A stretch of DNA of 64,000 nt from Burkholderiales bacterium (GCA_016213325.1 JACRAY010000006.1:1-64000), one strand, 5' to 3'. Counted from the first letter of the stretch, positions 54,004 through 63,384 are shown. Made by a program: numbers and translations. The notes: generated by a model not told the origin, from the sequence alone.

Positions 54004-54043
54004 TAGAGGCAGAATCTCCGCAAGGTGAAGCCCTGCGCCGGGC

Positions 54044-54826
54044 TCAGGTTTTCGGGGGCTCCAGCAGGCGGGCGGCTTCCTGGGCGCGCCGCAGCCTTTC
54101 GCGGCTGTTGGTCAGGTGCAGCCGCATGGCGGCGCGCGCGGCCTCGGGGTCGCGGCGCGCGATCGCTTCGTAGATTTCCTCGTGCTCGCGATTCACGCGG
54201 CGCAGGTATTGCGGCAGGTCTTCGCTGGCGACGCGCGGCGAATTGATGCGTGCGCGTGGGATCAGCGTGGCACCGAGGTGCGCCATGATCTCCGCGAAAT
54301 AGCGGTTGCCGGTGGCTGCCGCAATGAGCATGTGGAAGCGCATGTCGGCGTTGACGGCGCCGGTGGCGCCCGATTCACTGGCCTCCAGTTCGTCGAGCGC
54401 CGAACGGATGGCGGCAAGCTGCTCCGGCGCGTGGCGCAGGGCGGCCAGCCCTGCCGAATCGCTCTCCAGGCTGATGCGCAGTTCCAGCACCGCCATCACG
54501 TCTTCGGCCGTCGGGATCTCGCGCGGGTCGAGCCCGAAGCCTTCGGGCTGGGCCGCCGGTGGCGGCAACACGAAGGTGCCGATGCCATGGCGCGTTTCCA
54601 CCAGGCCCGAGGCCTGCAACCGCGACAGGGCCTCGCGCACCACGGTGCGGCTAACGCCCCAGGCGCGCATGATTTCCGACTCGGTCGGCAGCTTGTCGCC
54701 GGCCTTCAGGGACTTGTTGCGGATCTGCCCTTCGAGCCCTTCGACCAGGTCGTGGGCAAGCGAGCGCCCTCGCCTGCGTCCGGCAGACTGCGCCTCGGGA
54801 TTCCCCTGACGGGGAGTGGTTGACAC
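54044..54826 (-). CDS. GntR-family (FadR/FCD) regulator of uronate/aldarate genes
   Basis: A 260-residue regulator with winged HTH (GDKLPTESEIMRAWGVSRTV, then REALSRLQASGLVETRHGIG) and an FCD effector domain with metal-site-like His/Asp positions (DMRFHMLIAAATGN). I place the start at GTG 54826, preceded by GGTGG; a GTG three codons earlier is also possible, and there is no ATG. It is divergent from udh and lies between the two halves of the pathway. It most likely represses both, with a uronate or aldarate as inducer (inference). Confidence 0.85.
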   Translation of the reverse strand: MSTTPRQGNPEAQSAGRRRGRSLAHDLVEGLEGQIRNKSLKAGDKLPTESEIMRAWGVSRTVVREALSRLQASGLVETRHGIGTFVLPPPAAQPEGFGLDPREIPTAEDVMAVLELRISLESDSAGLAALRHAPEQLAAIRSALDELEASESGATGAVNADMRFHMLIAAATGNRYFAEIMAHLGATLIPRARINSPRVASEDLPQYLRRVNREHEEIYEAIARRDPEAARAAMRLHLTNSRERLRRAQEAARLLEPPKT

Positions 54827-54859
54827 TGCGTCCACCGCCTCATGATAATCGCTTTCGAT

Positions 54860-54872
54860 GTTGTATGACAAC
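54860..54872. promoter_or_regulatory. GntR-type operator before udh
   Basis: GTTGTATGACAAC is a perfect palindrome with 5-base arms around ATG, located between the GntR gene and udh and ending 2 bases before the udh ATG. Binding here would block udh translation start or promoter clearance directly. Confidence 0.55.
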
Positions 54873-54874
54873 TG

Positions 54875-55696
54875 ATGACGGATGTGATGACTAAACAAGT
54901 ACTCGACCGGCTTCTCCTCACCGGCGCCGCGGGGGCCCTTGGGCGCGTGCTGCGCGAAGGGCTGAAGCCGTACGCGAAAACGATGCGCCTGTCGGACATC
55001 GCGGCGATGGCCGAAGCGCGTGAAGGCGAAGAGGTCGTGCCCTGCGACCTGGCCGACAAGGCGGCCGTCGATGCGCTCGTGCGGGGCTGCGACGCCATCG
55101 TCCACCTGGGCGGCGTGTCGGTGGAGCGGCCGTTCGAGGAAATCCTGGAAGCCAACATCAAGGGCGTGTTCCACGTCTACGAAGGGGCGCGCCGCCACGG
55201 CGTGAAGCGCGTGGTGTTCGCCAGTTCCAACCACGTGATCGGCTTTCACGAACAGGGCCAGCTGATCGACGCCGACTGCGCGAAACGGCCCGACGGCTAC
55301 TACGGCCTGTCCAAGTCGTATGGCGAAGACCTCTCGCGCTTCTACTTCGACCGCTACGGCATCCAGACGGCGTGCCTGCGCATCGGCTCGTCGTTCCCCG
55401 AACCGAAAGACCGCCGCATGCTCGTCACGTGGCTCAGCTACCGCGACCTTGCGGAACTGGTGCGCTGCTGCCTGTTTGCCCCGGAGCTCGGGCACACCAT
55501 CGTGTACGGCATGTCCGCCAACCGCGACAAGTGGTGGGACAACTCGCGGGCCGCGCACCTCGGCTTCCGCCCGCAGGACTCGAGCGAGCCGTTCCGCGCG
55601 AAGGCCGAGGCGCAGCCGCCGCTGGACGATGCCGACCCTGCGAAGCGATTCCAGGGCGGCGCGTTCGTGAAGATGGGCCCCTACGAAACGCTGTAG
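54875..55696 (+). CDS. udh: NAD-dependent uronate dehydrogenase
   Basis: A 273-residue short-chain dehydrogenase/epimerase-fold enzyme. The NAD motif is LLLTGAAGALG, then HLGGVSVERPFEEILEANI, ASSNHVIGFHEQ, the catalytic Tyr/Lys in YYGLSKSYGED and RIGSSFPEPKDRRM. These match known uronate dehydrogenases, which oxidise glucuronate and galacturonate to aldarolactones. ATG 54875 gives the family length; ATG 54887 is possible and would leave more room for the operator. Its stop is followed by the lactonase after 2 bases. Confidence 0.92.
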   Translation: MTDVMTKQVLDRLLLTGAAGALGRVLREGLKPYAKTMRLSDIAAMAEAREGEEVVPCDLADKAAVDALVRGCDAIVHLGGVSVERPFEEILEANIKGVFHVYEGARRHGVKRVVFASSNHVIGFHEQGQLIDADCAKRPDGYYGLSKSYGEDLSRFYFDRYGIQTACLRIGSSFPEPKDRRMLVTWLSYRDLAELVRCCLFAPELGHTIVYGMSANRDKWWDNSRAAHLGFRPQDSSEPFRAKAEAQPPLDDADPAKRFQGGAFVKMGPYETL

Positions 55697-55698
55697 CC

Positions 55699-56565
55699 AT
55701 GGCCATGCAGGCTGAACTGGTCCTGGACGCACGCAACGCCGTCGGCGAGTGCCCCGTGTGGGTGCCCGCCGAACAGGCGCTGTACTGGGTCGACATCGAA
55801 GCCCGTGCCATCTGGCGGTGGCGCGACGGCGACGCGTTGCAGTGGGCCGTCGACCAGCAGGTGGCCTGCATCGCACCGCGCGCACGGGGCGGCTGGATCG
55901 CCGCGATGGAGACCGGCGTCTACACGGTCGAACTGGGCCAGCCCGCGCAATTGCTGCACGAGGCGGCCCACCCGCGCCCCGGCATGCGCTTCAACGACGG
56001 CCGTTGCGACCGGCAGGGGCGCATGCGCGCGGGCACGATGCTCGCGGACATGGCGGGCGCGCAGGCTGTGGGCACGCTTTACGCCATCGACGGCGGCCTC
56101 ACGCCGCTGGTGCACGAACTCATCACGCCCAACGGACTGGCCTTCAGCCCCGACGGCCGCACCATGTACCTGAGCGACTCGCACCCCAGGGTGCAGCAGG
56201 TCTGGGCCTTCGACTACGACACGGATACGGGCCGCCCACACAACCGGCGCCTCTTCGTCGACATGAAAGCCTTGCCCGGCCGCCCGGACGGCGCCGCGGT
56301 GGACGTGGACGGCTGCTACTGGAACTGCGCCAACGACGCCGGGCTGGTGCACCGCTTCACGCCGCGCGGCGAACTCGACCGGTCGATCGCCCTGCCGGTG
56401 AAGAAACCGTCGATGTGCGCTTTCGGCGGCCCGCAGCTCGACACGCTGTACGTCACCTCGATCCGCCCGAAAGGCATCGACCTCACGGACCAGCCGCTCG
56501 CCGGCGGCCTGTTCGCGCTGCGCCCCGGCGTGGGCGGCCTGGCCGACCCCCCTTGCATCGCCTGA
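55699..56565 (+). CDS. SMP-30/gluconolactonase-family lactonase
   Basis: A 288-residue six-bladed propeller enzyme. Metal ligands expected for SMP-30 are visible as Glu in NAVGECPVW, Asn in [12 protein letters not shown] and Asp in [12 protein letters not shown], with MRFNDGRCD for the substrate side. It would open the aldarolactone made by Udh to give glucarate or galactarate. Pathway logic and adjacency to udh support this over a gluconolactonase role. Confidence 0.88.
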   Translation: MAMQAELVLDARNAVGECPVWVPAEQALYWVDIEARAIWRWRDGDALQWAVDQQVACIAPRARGGWIAAMETGVYTVELGQPAQLLHEAAHPRPGMRFNDGRCDRQGRMRAGTMLADMAGAQAVGTLYAIDGGLTPLVHELITPNGLAFSPDGRTMYLSDSHPRVQQVWAFDYDTDTGRPHNRRLFVDMKALPGRPDGAAVDVDGCYWNCANDAGLVHRFTPRGELDRSIALPVKKPSMCAFGGPQLDTLYVTSIRPKGIDLTDQPLAGGLFALRPGVGGLADPPCIA

Positions 56566-56593
56566 AACCACCCCCACCACGAAAGAGGAAGAC

Positions 56594-57562
56594 ATGAAGA
56601 TCGCCCGCACACTGATCGCACTGGCCGCAGCCACGGCGTTCGCCACGGCCTCGCAGGCTACCGAATTCCGCTCGGCCGACGTGCACAACGCCGACGACTA
56701 CCCCACGGTGGCAGCCGTGCGCTACATGAGCGAGCAGTTGAAGAAAGCCAGCGGCGGCAAGCACAGCATCAAGGTGTTCAACAAGGGAGCGCTCGGCAGC
56801 GAGAAGGAAACCATCGACCAGGTGAAGATCGGCGCGCTGGACCTGACGCGCGTGAACATCAGCCCGATGAACGCCATCTGCCAGAAGACGCAGGTGCCCA
56901 CCATGCCCTTCCTGTTCCGCTCGGTGGACCACATGCGCAAGGTGCTCGACGGCCCGGTGGGCGACGAGATCCTGAAGGACTGCGAGCAGCACGGCTTCAT
57001 CGGCCTGGCCTTCTACGACTCGGGCGCGCGCTCGATCTACGCCAAGAAGCCGCTGAAGACCGTGGCGGACCTCAAGGGCATGAAGATCCGCGTGCAGCAG
57101 TCCGACCTGTGGGTGGCGCTGGTCTCGGCAATGGGCGGCAACGCCACGCCCATGCCTTACGGCGAGGTCTACACGGCGCTGAAGACGGGCATCATCGACG
57201 CCGCCGAAAACAACATCCCGTCGTTCGACACGGCCAAGCACCACGAGGCGGTCAAGTTCTACAGCAAGACCGAGCACTCGATGGCGCCCGAGGTGCTGGT
57301 CATGAGCAAGCTGGTTTGGGACAAGCTGTCCGCTGCCGACCAGGCCATGATCCGCAAGGCCGCCAGGGACTCCGTCGCCGTGCAGCGCAAGATGTGGGAC
57401 GAGCAGGAAGCCAAGTCGCTCGCCGTCGTCAAGGCGGCCGGCGCGCAGGTGGTCGAAGTGGACAAGTCGTCGTTCCAGGCCGTCATGGGCCCGGTGTACG
57501 ACAAGTTCATGACCACTCCGGACCTGAAGCGCATGGTGAAGGCCGTGCAGGACACCAAGTGA
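56594..57562 (+). CDS. dctP: TRAP transporter periplasmic receptor, uronate operon
   Basis: A 322-residue DctP-type receptor with signal peptide (to about SQATE), [39 protein letters not shown] and [15 protein letters not shown]. The conserved Arg for a ligand carboxylate is in MKIRVQQ. Operon context points to glucuronate or galacturonate. GAGGAAG precedes the ATG. Confidence 0.9.
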   Translation: MKIARTLIALAAATAFATASQATEFRSADVHNADDYPTVAAVRYMSEQLKKASGGKHSIKVFNKGALGSEKETIDQVKIGALDLTRVNISPMNAICQKTQVPTMPFLFRSVDHMRKVLDGPVGDEILKDCEQHGFIGLAFYDSGARSIYAKKPLKTVADLKGMKIRVQQSDLWVALVSAMGGNATPMPYGEVYTALKTGIIDAAENNIPSFDTAKHHEAVKFYSKTEHSMAPEVLVMSKLVWDKLSAADQAMIRKAARDSVAVQRKMWDEQEAKSLAVVKAAGAQVVEVDKSSFQAVMGPVYDKFMTTPDLKRMVKAVQDTK

Positions 57563-58053
57563 CGTTGTTCACGCGGGCCTGCGCATTCATCTCCCGGGCG
57601 AGCCTCATGCTCGCCGTTGTCCTCCTCCTCGCCATCGTCGCCTGCGTGCAGTGGCAGGTGATCGGCCGCTACGTCTTCAACGACACGCCGACCTGGGCCG
57701 AGGCGCTCGCGCTGCTGCTGGTGCTGTACATGACGTCGCTGGGCGTCGCCGTCGGCGTGCGCGACGCCGGCCACATCGGGCTGGAGTCGCTGGTGGTGCT
57801 GCTGCCCGAGCAGTGGCGCCTGAAGCTCGAGATCGTCATCCACCTGCTGGTGGCGACCTTCGGCGTGCTCATGGCCAAGGCGGGGTGGCTGTGGGCCACC
57901 CTGAAGTGGAACGAGAAGAAGCCGATGCTGGGCGTGCCCGAGGGCGCCGACTATGTGCCGCTGGTCGTGGCCGGCGCGCTGATCGTGCTGTTCTCGGTGG
58001 AGCACGTCGTCGCGCTGCTGCGCGGCGTGGAAGTGGAGCCTGCATGGAACTGA
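57559..58053 (+). CDS. dctQ: TRAP transporter small permease, uronate operon
   Basis: A 164-residue protein with four membrane helices and the DctQ block [18 protein letters not shown]. The start is GTG 57559, overlapping the receptor stop as GTGA. It overlaps the large permease by 10 bases. Confidence 0.88.
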   Translation: MTLFTRACAFISRASLMLAVVLLLAIVACVQWQVIGRYVFNDTPTWAEALALLLVLYMTSLGVAVGVRDAGHIGLESLVVLLPEQWRLKLEIVIHLLVATFGVLMAKAGWLWATLKWNEKKPMLGVPEGADYVPLVVAGALIVLFSVEHVVALLRGVEVEPAWN

Positions 58054-59339
58054 CCATCCTCGGCCTGAGCTTTGCCGGGTTCCTCGTGCTGGGCGTGCCG
58101 GTGGCTTTCGCCATCGGCCTGTCCTCCGTCGCGACCATCCTCTATGCGGGCCTGCCGACGGCGGTGGTGTTCCAGAAGATGGTGGGCGGCATGCAGGTGT
58201 TCTCGTTCCTCGCCATCCCGTTCTTCATCTTCGCCGGCGAGCTGATGCTGTACGGCGGCATCGCCGACCGCATCGTGCGCTTTGCCAACAGCCTGGTGGG
58301 CCACGTGCGCGGCGGGCTCGGCATGAGCAACGTGCTGGGCTGCACGCTGTTCGGCGGCGTGGCCGGCTCGCCGCTGGCCGACGTGTCGGCCATGGGCTCG
58401 GTGATGATCCCGCTGATGAAGAAGGAGGGCTACCACGCCGACTACGCCGTCAACGTGACGACGCACGCGGCGCTGGTGGGCGCGCTCATGCCCACTTCGC
58501 ACAACATCATCATCTTCACGCTGGCGACCACCGGCATCGCATCGGTCAGCATCCTGTTCCTGATCGTGGCCTGCCTGATCCCGGCGGTGATCCTGACGCT
58601 CTGCAACCTGGCGGCGGCCTACTTCGTGGCGGTGAAGCGCGGCTACCCCACGCGGGGCGACTTCACAGGCTGGCACGAAGTGGCGCGCAGCTTTGCCGCG
58701 GCGATGCCAGGCCTGCTGGTGATCTTCATCATCCTCGGCGGCATCCTGTCGGGCGTGTTCACTGCCACCGAGTCGGCGGCGACCGCGGTGCTGTGGGCGC
58801 TGGTCGTCACGGCCTTCGTCTACCGCACGCTGTCGTGGGAGCACTTCATGAAGGCCTGCGCCAAGGCCTGCAAGACCACCGGCGTGGTGCTGCTGCTGAT
58901 CGGGATTTCGGCCGCGTTCGGCTACTTCATGGCGCTCTACGAAGTGCCGCAGAAGACAGGCGCGATGATGGCCGCCGTGACCCAGGAGCCGTGGATCATC
59001 TTCCTGATGGTCAACGTGCTGCTGTTCGTGCTGGGCACCTTCCTCGACATGGCGGCCACGATCCTGATCTGCACGCCCATCTTCCTGCCGATCTGCATGA
59101 AGTTCGGCATGCATCCCGCGCAGTTCGGCGTGATGATGCTGATCAACTGCGCGCTGGGGCTCAACACGCCGCCCGTGGGCACCACGCAGTTCGTCGGCTG
59201 CGCGATCGGCGGTGTCACGGTGGGCCAGGTGATGCGCACCATCTGGCCGTTCTACGGCGCGCTGGTGGCGGCGCTGATGCTGGTGACGTACGTGCCGGGG
59301 TTCTCGCTATGGTTGCCGGGAATGGTCCTAGGCAAGTAG
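58044..59339 (+). CDS. dctM: TRAP transporter large permease, uronate operon
   Basis: A 431-residue DctM permease with about twelve membrane segments. Typical blocks are IPFFIFAGELMLYGGIADR, GGVAGSPLADVSAMGSVMIP, VFTATESAATAVLWAL and LNTPPVGTTQFVGCAIGG. Its 3' end overlaps the convergent GST gene by 12 bases. Confidence 0.92.
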   Translation: MELTILGLSFAGFLVLGVPVAFAIGLSSVATILYAGLPTAVVFQKMVGGMQVFSFLAIPFFIFAGELMLYGGIADRIVRFANSLVGHVRGGLGMSNVLGCTLFGGVAGSPLADVSAMGSVMIPLMKKEGYHADYAVNVTTHAALVGALMPTSHNIIIFTLATTGIASVSILFLIVACLIPAVILTLCNLAAAYFVAVKRGYPTRGDFTGWHEVARSFAAAMPGLLVIFIILGGILSGVFTATESAATAVLWALVVTAFVYRTLSWEHFMKACAKACKTTGVVLLLIGISAAFGYFMALYEVPQKTGAMMAAVTQEPWIIFLMVNVLLFVLGTFLDMAATILICTPIFLPICMKFGMHPAQFGVMMLINCALGLNTPPVGTTQFVGCAIGGVTVGQVMRTIWPFYGALVAALMLVTYVPGFSLWLPGMVLGK

Positions 59340-60125
59340 GCCCAGCTGGGCATCGGTCGCGCTCACCGCGTACTTGTCACGCGGCGGCCACGGGCGAGAG
59401 CGCCAGTGCGGCTCGAAGGCGAAGGACGAGCGGGTGCGCCCCGGCAGGAGCGCACCGTTGCCCGCTCCCTTGGCGTAGTCGTAGTACAGCTTGACGATCT
59501 CTTCCTCGCACACCTGTTGCGCGGCCGGGTGCGCCAGGCAGGCGTCGCGCCAGCGGCGCACGCGTGCATAGCGCGGCTCGTCGGGCAGGTCGAAGCCCTC
59601 GTAATAGCCGAGGAACCAGAAGCGCATGAACATGGGGGTGAACACGGCCTCTGCCCAGCCGAAGTCCTCGAACAGGAAGCCGCCATCGGGTGCGTGCTCC
59701 ACCAGGAAGTCGTCGAGCTTCGCGTACAGCGCCAGCAGGTTCTGCCGCAGCACATCGCGCTTCGCCGGGTCCTGGCTCATCACCCACGTGTAGCCGGCTG
59801 CCACGAACGGGCCTTCCATGGTGCAAAGCAGGTTCTCCAGCGCGCGCAGCCAGGGGTCGCTCTGGGCAACCGCTGGCACCGGGTAGGTCGCCTCGAGGTA
59901 CTGGAGGATCACCAGGCTCTCCTTCAGCACGCGGCCGTCCTCGAACACCAATACGGGCAGCGACGTCGTGCCGCGCATCAGCCGCTGGAGTTCCGGCGGC
60001 CGCGGCTGCGTGATGTCGACGACCCGAAAGTCGACCTCGCCCGCCAGCCCCTTGAGCGCCAGCAGGATCTCGAGCCGCTGGCAGAACGGGCAGACGGGAA
60101 TGTGGTGGACGGTGAAACGGCTCAT
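59328..60125 (-). CDS. Glutathione S-transferase family protein with CPFC motif
   Basis: A 265-residue protein: thioredoxin-like N-terminal domain with CPFC (VHHIPVCPFCQRLEILL), the cis-Pro/Glu-Ser glutathione site (SLPVLVFEDGRVLKESLVIL), then a helical C-terminal domain. The Cys-x2-Cys motif points to a Grx-like or omega/Xi-like chemistry instead of a Ser/Tyr-type GST. It diverges from the isomerase gene with only 24 bases between starts, and it converges on the permease gene with a 12-base overlap. Confidence 0.85.
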   Translation of the reverse strand: MSRFTVHHIPVCPFCQRLEILLALKGLAGEVDFRVVDITQPRPPELQRLMRGTTSLPVLVFEDGRVLKESLVILQYLEATYPVPAVAQSDPWLRALENLLCTMEGPFVAAGYTWVMSQDPAKRDVLRQNLLALYAKLDDFLVEHAPDGGFLFEDFGWAEAVFTPMFMRFWFLGYYEGFDLPDEPRYARVRRWRDACLAHPAAQQVCEEEIVKLYYDYAKGAGNGALLPGRTRSSFAFEPHWRSRPWPPRDKYAVSATDAQLGLLA

Positions 60126-60149
60126 GCGCGCAAGCATAATGCGGCGCAC

Positions 60150-60755
60150 ATGCCGGCCCCCGTCCAGTTCTACTTCGACTTCATCTCGCCCTACGGCTGG
60201 TTCGCGAGCAAGCGGGTGGAAGACATCGCCAGGCGGCACGGGCGCGAGGTGGACTGGAACCCGATGCTGCTGGGCGTCTCGGTGCTCAAGGTGATGGGCC
60301 TGAAGCCCCTGCTCGACACGCCCCTGAAGGGCGAGTACGTGCGGCGCGACGTGAGGCGCACGGCGCGCAAGCTGGGGCTGGCCCTGGGCCGCGACCTCGA
60401 CGCGCCCATCATGAACCCGTTGCCCGCTGCGCGTGCGTTGTGCTGGGTGAAGCAGTACCAGCCCCACTTGCAGGCAGCGACGGTGCATGCGTTCTACGAC
60501 GCCTGCTGGACGCACGGCATCGACCTGTCCGGCGTCGACGCCGTCTTGGCGCATGTGCCGCCCGGCGTGGACGCGGCGCGCCTCACCGAAGCGATGGCGG
60601 GCGACGAGCCGGCCAGCCTGCTGCGCGCATCGGTCGACGCCTCGCTGGCGGCCGGGGTCTTCGGTTCGCCGACGGTGGTGGTGGACGGCGAACCCTTCTG
60701 GGGCTACGAACGACTGCCCGACGTGGAGCAGTGGCTCGCTACCGGAGGGTGGTAG
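60150..60755 (+). CDS. 2-hydroxychromene-2-carboxylate isomerase-like protein (DsbA family)
   Basis: A 201-residue kappa-GST/DsbA-fold protein with FYFDFISPYGWFAS carrying the catalytic Ser, and FGSPTVVVDGEPFWGYERL near the end. The family includes NahD of naphthalene breakdown, but many members occur without that pathway, as here. Its role beside a GST suggests glutathione-linked aromatic metabolism. The stop codon TAG lies inside the REP palindrome. Confidence 0.85.
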   Translation: MPAPVQFYFDFISPYGWFASKRVEDIARRHGREVDWNPMLLGVSVLKVMGLKPLLDTPLKGEYVRRDVRRTARKLGLALGRDLDAPIMNPLPAARALCWVKQYQPHLQAATVHAFYDACWTHGIDLSGVDAVLAHVPPGVDAARLTEAMAGDEPASLLRASVDASLAAGVFGSPTVVVDGEPFWGYERLPDVEQWLATGGW

Positions 60756-60778
60756 GCTGGGGTGGAACCCCGGCCTAC
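60752..60778. repeat. REP palindrome between two convergent genes
   Basis: GTAGGCTGGGGTGG and ACCCCGGCCTAC form a near-perfect inverted repeat, the same family as the pair at 19.2 kb. It supplies the TAG stop of both convergent genes: TAG at 60753-60755 on the plus strand and TAG at 60777-60775 on the minus strand. It can fold in both transcripts and probably works as a bidirectional terminator. Confidence 0.7.
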
Positions 60779-62484
60779 GGACGGAAATCCACCTTCAATG
60801 CCATTGCGCCCAGGGCGTCGCGCCTGGTTTGTGTGCCTTCGGCGTGGACGACCGCCCTTTCATCGGTCACAGTCACCTCGGCGCCGAATAGCTCGCGCAG
60901 TTGGATCTCGGCGGCACGTTGCCGCAACGCCGGCTTGAACACCTTGCCGATGGCCGTGACCGGCAACGCGTCGAGCACCACCACGCGGCGCGGCACGGCA
61001 GGCCGCTCGTAGACGTGGGGTGCCACCTCGGCCAGCAACGCATCTGGCCCGATGGCGGCGCCGGGCTTCAGCGAGACGAAGGCCATCGGCACTTCGCCCG
61101 CATGCGCATCCGGCTCGCCGACCACCGCGCACATGGCGACTGCAGGATGCTTCAGGAAGGCCTCTTCGACCAGGACCGGGTCGATGTTGTGCGAGCCGCG
61201 GATGATCACGTCCTTCGCGCGCCCGGTGACGTGGATGTAGCCCTGCGCGTCGATGTGGCCCAAGTCGCCCGAAACCAGCCAGCCGTCTTCGAACATGCCG
61301 GCATTGCGCGCCGCGTCGGTATAGCCGGGGCTCACGTGCGGGCCGCGCAACACGATCACGCCGTCGTCGCGCACTTTCACTTCGCTGTACGGCAGCCGCA
61401 GGCCGGCTGAGCCGGGCACGCGGGGCGCGCGCCGCGGCTCGATCGACACGAGGCCCGCGCACTCGGTCATGCCGAGGATGTTGCGCACCGGGATGCCCGT
61501 GGCCGCCTCGAAGCGCGCCGCCAGTTCGGTGGGCAGTGGCGAGCCGCCGGTGTAAGCCACCTCCACCCTGGAGATATCGGCGTCCGCCGGCAGGTTGCAC
61601 AAGCCGGCCAGGATGGTCGGCACGCAGGCCAGCGCCGTCACGCGCTCGCGTTCGCAGAACTTCCAGTAGTTGCGCATGAACGCGGCGTTGCGCATGCCGG
61701 TCACGGTGGGCAACACCTGCGTCGCGCCGATCGCAAGCAGCGCCAGCCCATACACGAAGGCGCCGGCCACGTGGAACAGCGGAAAGCCGTTGATCTCGAC
61801 CGTGTGCTCGTCGAAGGCGTAGAAGCGGTGGGCGAACCACGAGGTGTGGGCTTCGTTGGCGTGGGTGTGCTGGACCAGCTTGGGGGCGCCGGTGGTGCCG
61901 CCGGTGTGGAACAGGGCGGCGACTTCGCTGGGGTTACGCTGCGCTGCATCCCAGCCTACGGGGGAGCAAGCGAGGGAAGATTCGAAGGAGTCGCCGATGC
62001 GAAGGACCGTGCGGCGTTCGATGCCGGGGATGCGCTGCACTGCGCCCCACACGTCCAGTTCGGGATGCGGGCCAAGCGCCACCACCACCTTCGCGTCGGC
62101 GGCATCGAGCAGCGCGGCGATGTGGTCCGGCTGCAGCATGAAGTTGATGGGGCAGGCGCGGCCCGCGAGCTGCGCGCCCCACAGCGCGTACTGGGTCGAC
62201 GGGATGTTCGGCGCGAGGATGGCGACGGACTCGTCGGGGCCCACGCCCAGTGAGCGGAACAGGTTGGCCGCGCGCTGAACGTTGGCGAGCAAGTCGCGGT
62301 AGGTGATGCGCTCGGGCGCGGTCGCGAGGTCGCCGTCGGGCAGGTACACGAAGGCGGCGCGGTCCGGGAAGGCAATTGCCGTTCGCTCGATCAAGCCATA
62401 GGTCGTCCGCGCCGGAATCGCCTGCCCGTATGGCGTGCGTTCCAGTGCCTCGATGTCGGCGAGGCCCGCGAACGGTGCGTTCAC
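60775..62484 (-). CDS. Acyl-CoA synthetase (AMP-forming)
   Basis: A 569-residue adenylate-forming enzyme. P-loop FHTGGTTGAPKLVQHTH, FPLFHVAGAF, LGMTECAGL, SGDLGHIDAQG, RAKDVIIRGSHNIDP and the C-terminal catalytic Lys region AIGKVFKPAL are all present. It activates a carboxylic acid to its CoA thioester; substrate unknown, possibly a phenylpropanoid or cyclic acid given the crotonase and amidohydrolase. The GTG start overlaps the amidohydrolase stop (GTGA). Residues just before the P-loop (SPVGWDAAQRNPSEV) are encoded by a REP copy. Confidence 0.88.
   Translation of the reverse strand: MNAPFAGLADIEALERTPYGQAIPARTTYGLIERTAIAFPDRAAFVYLPDGDLATAPERITYRDLLANVQRAANLFRSLGVGPDESVAILAPNIPSTQYALWGAQLAGRACPINFMLQPDHIAALLDAADAKVVVALGPHPELDVWGAVQRIPGIERRTVLRIGDSFESSLACSPVGWDAAQRNPSEVAALFHTGGTTGAPKLVQHTHANEAHTSWFAHRFYAFDEHTVEINGFPLFHVAGAFVYGLALLAIGATQVLPTVTGMRNAAFMRNYWKFCERERVTALACVPTILAGLCNLPADADISRVEVAYTGGSPLPTELAARFEAATGIPVRNILGMTECAGLVSIEPRRAPRVPGSAGLRLPYSEVKVRDDGVIVLRGPHVSPGYTDAARNAGMFEDGWLVSGDLGHIDAQGYIHVTGRAKDVIIRGSHNIDPVLVEEAFLKHPAVAMCAVVGEPDAHAGEVPMAFVSLKPGAAIGPDALLAEVAPHVYERPAVPRRVVVLDALPVTAIGKVFKPALRQRAAEIQLRELFGAEVTVTDERAVVHAEGTQTRRDALGAMALKVDFRP
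61927..61960. repeat. REP copy inside the acyl-CoA synthetase gene
   Basis: GCTGGGGTTACGCTGCGCTG followed by CATCCCAGCCTACG forms a hairpin (GCTGGG/CCCAGC) and shares the CCCAGCCTAC arm with the other REPs. It lies in frame inside the coding sequence, in the linker before the ATP-binding loop, without breaking the gene. Confidence 0.6.
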
Positions 62485-63344
62485 TGCAGGCCCAGCAGCC
62501 GCACCGCGTTGCCCTTCAGGATGCCGGGCATCACCTCTTCGCGGAAGCCCGCCTCCTCGAAGTCCTTCATCCAGCGCTCGGGCGTGATCAGCGGGTAGTC
62601 GCTGCCGAACAGGATCCGGTCCTTCAGCAGCGTGTTGGCGTACTGCACGAGCTGCTTGGGAAAGTACTTCGGGCTCCAGCCCGACAGGTCGATCCATACG
62701 TTGGGCTTGTGCGTGGCCACCGACAGCGCCTCGTCCTGCCACGGGAAACTGGGGTGCGCCATGATGACCTGCATGTCCGGGAACGAGATGGCCACGTCGT
62801 CCAGGTGCATCGGGTTGCTGTATTCCAGCCGCAGGCCGCCGCCGCAGCGCATGCCCGAGCCGATGCCGCTGTGCCCGGTGTGGAAGATGACGGGCAGCTT
62901 GTGCTGGTTGATCACTTCGTAGATCGGCCACGCCATCTTGTCGTACGGGTGGAAGCCCTGCACCGTGGGGTGGAACTTGAAGCCCTTCACGCCTTCCTGC
63001 GCGATGAGCCGTTCGGCTTCGCGCGCGCCCATCTTCCCCTTGTGCGGGTCGATGCTGGCAAAGCACATCATCATGTCGGCGTTCTCGCGCGCGGCCTGCG
63101 CGATCTCTTCGTTGGGGATGCGGCGGCGTCCCAGGTTGGACTCGCTGTCCACCGTGAACATCACCAGCCCGACCTTGATCTGGCGGTAGTACTCGATCGT
63201 CTCGGCGATCGACGGGCGCCGGTTCGAGCGGAAATACTTGTCCGCCGCGCGGTCGTACTCCTCGCCGTAGTTGTCCCACGGGTTCCAGCAGCTCACTTCG
63301 GCGTGGGTATGGATGTCGATGGCAATCAGGTTGGCGTGGTCCAT
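62481..63344 (-). CDS. Amidohydrolase-2 family metal-dependent hydrolase/decarboxylase (ACMSD-like)
   Basis: A 287-residue TIM-barrel protein with metal motif IDIHTHAEVSCW, FKFHPTVQGFHPYD, IFHTGHSGIG, MAHPSFPWQDEAL and a final Asp in LFGSDYPL. Members decarboxylate or hydrolyse aromatic and ring-opened acids. ATG 63344 is chosen because the barrel starts there; the upstream in-frame stretch lies over the promoter palindrome. It is the first gene of the leftward pair with the ligase. Confidence 0.85.
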   Translation of the reverse strand: MDHANLIAIDIHTHAEVSCWNPWDNYGEEYDRAADKYFRSNRRPSIAETIEYYRQIKVGLVMFTVDSESNLGRRRIPNEEIAQAARENADMMMCFASIDPHKGKMGAREAERLIAQEGVKGFKFHPTVQGFHPYDKMAWPIYEVINQHKLPVIFHTGHSGIGSGMRCGGGLRLEYSNPMHLDDVAISFPDMQVIMAHPSFPWQDEALSVATHKPNVWIDLSGWSPKYFPKQLVQYANTLLKDRILFGSDYPLITPERWMKDFEEAGFREEVMPGILKGNAVRLLGLQ

Positions 63345-63384
63345 GTCGTAAGGGTAACTCCTAGGGCGGGAGTTCTTGAATTGG

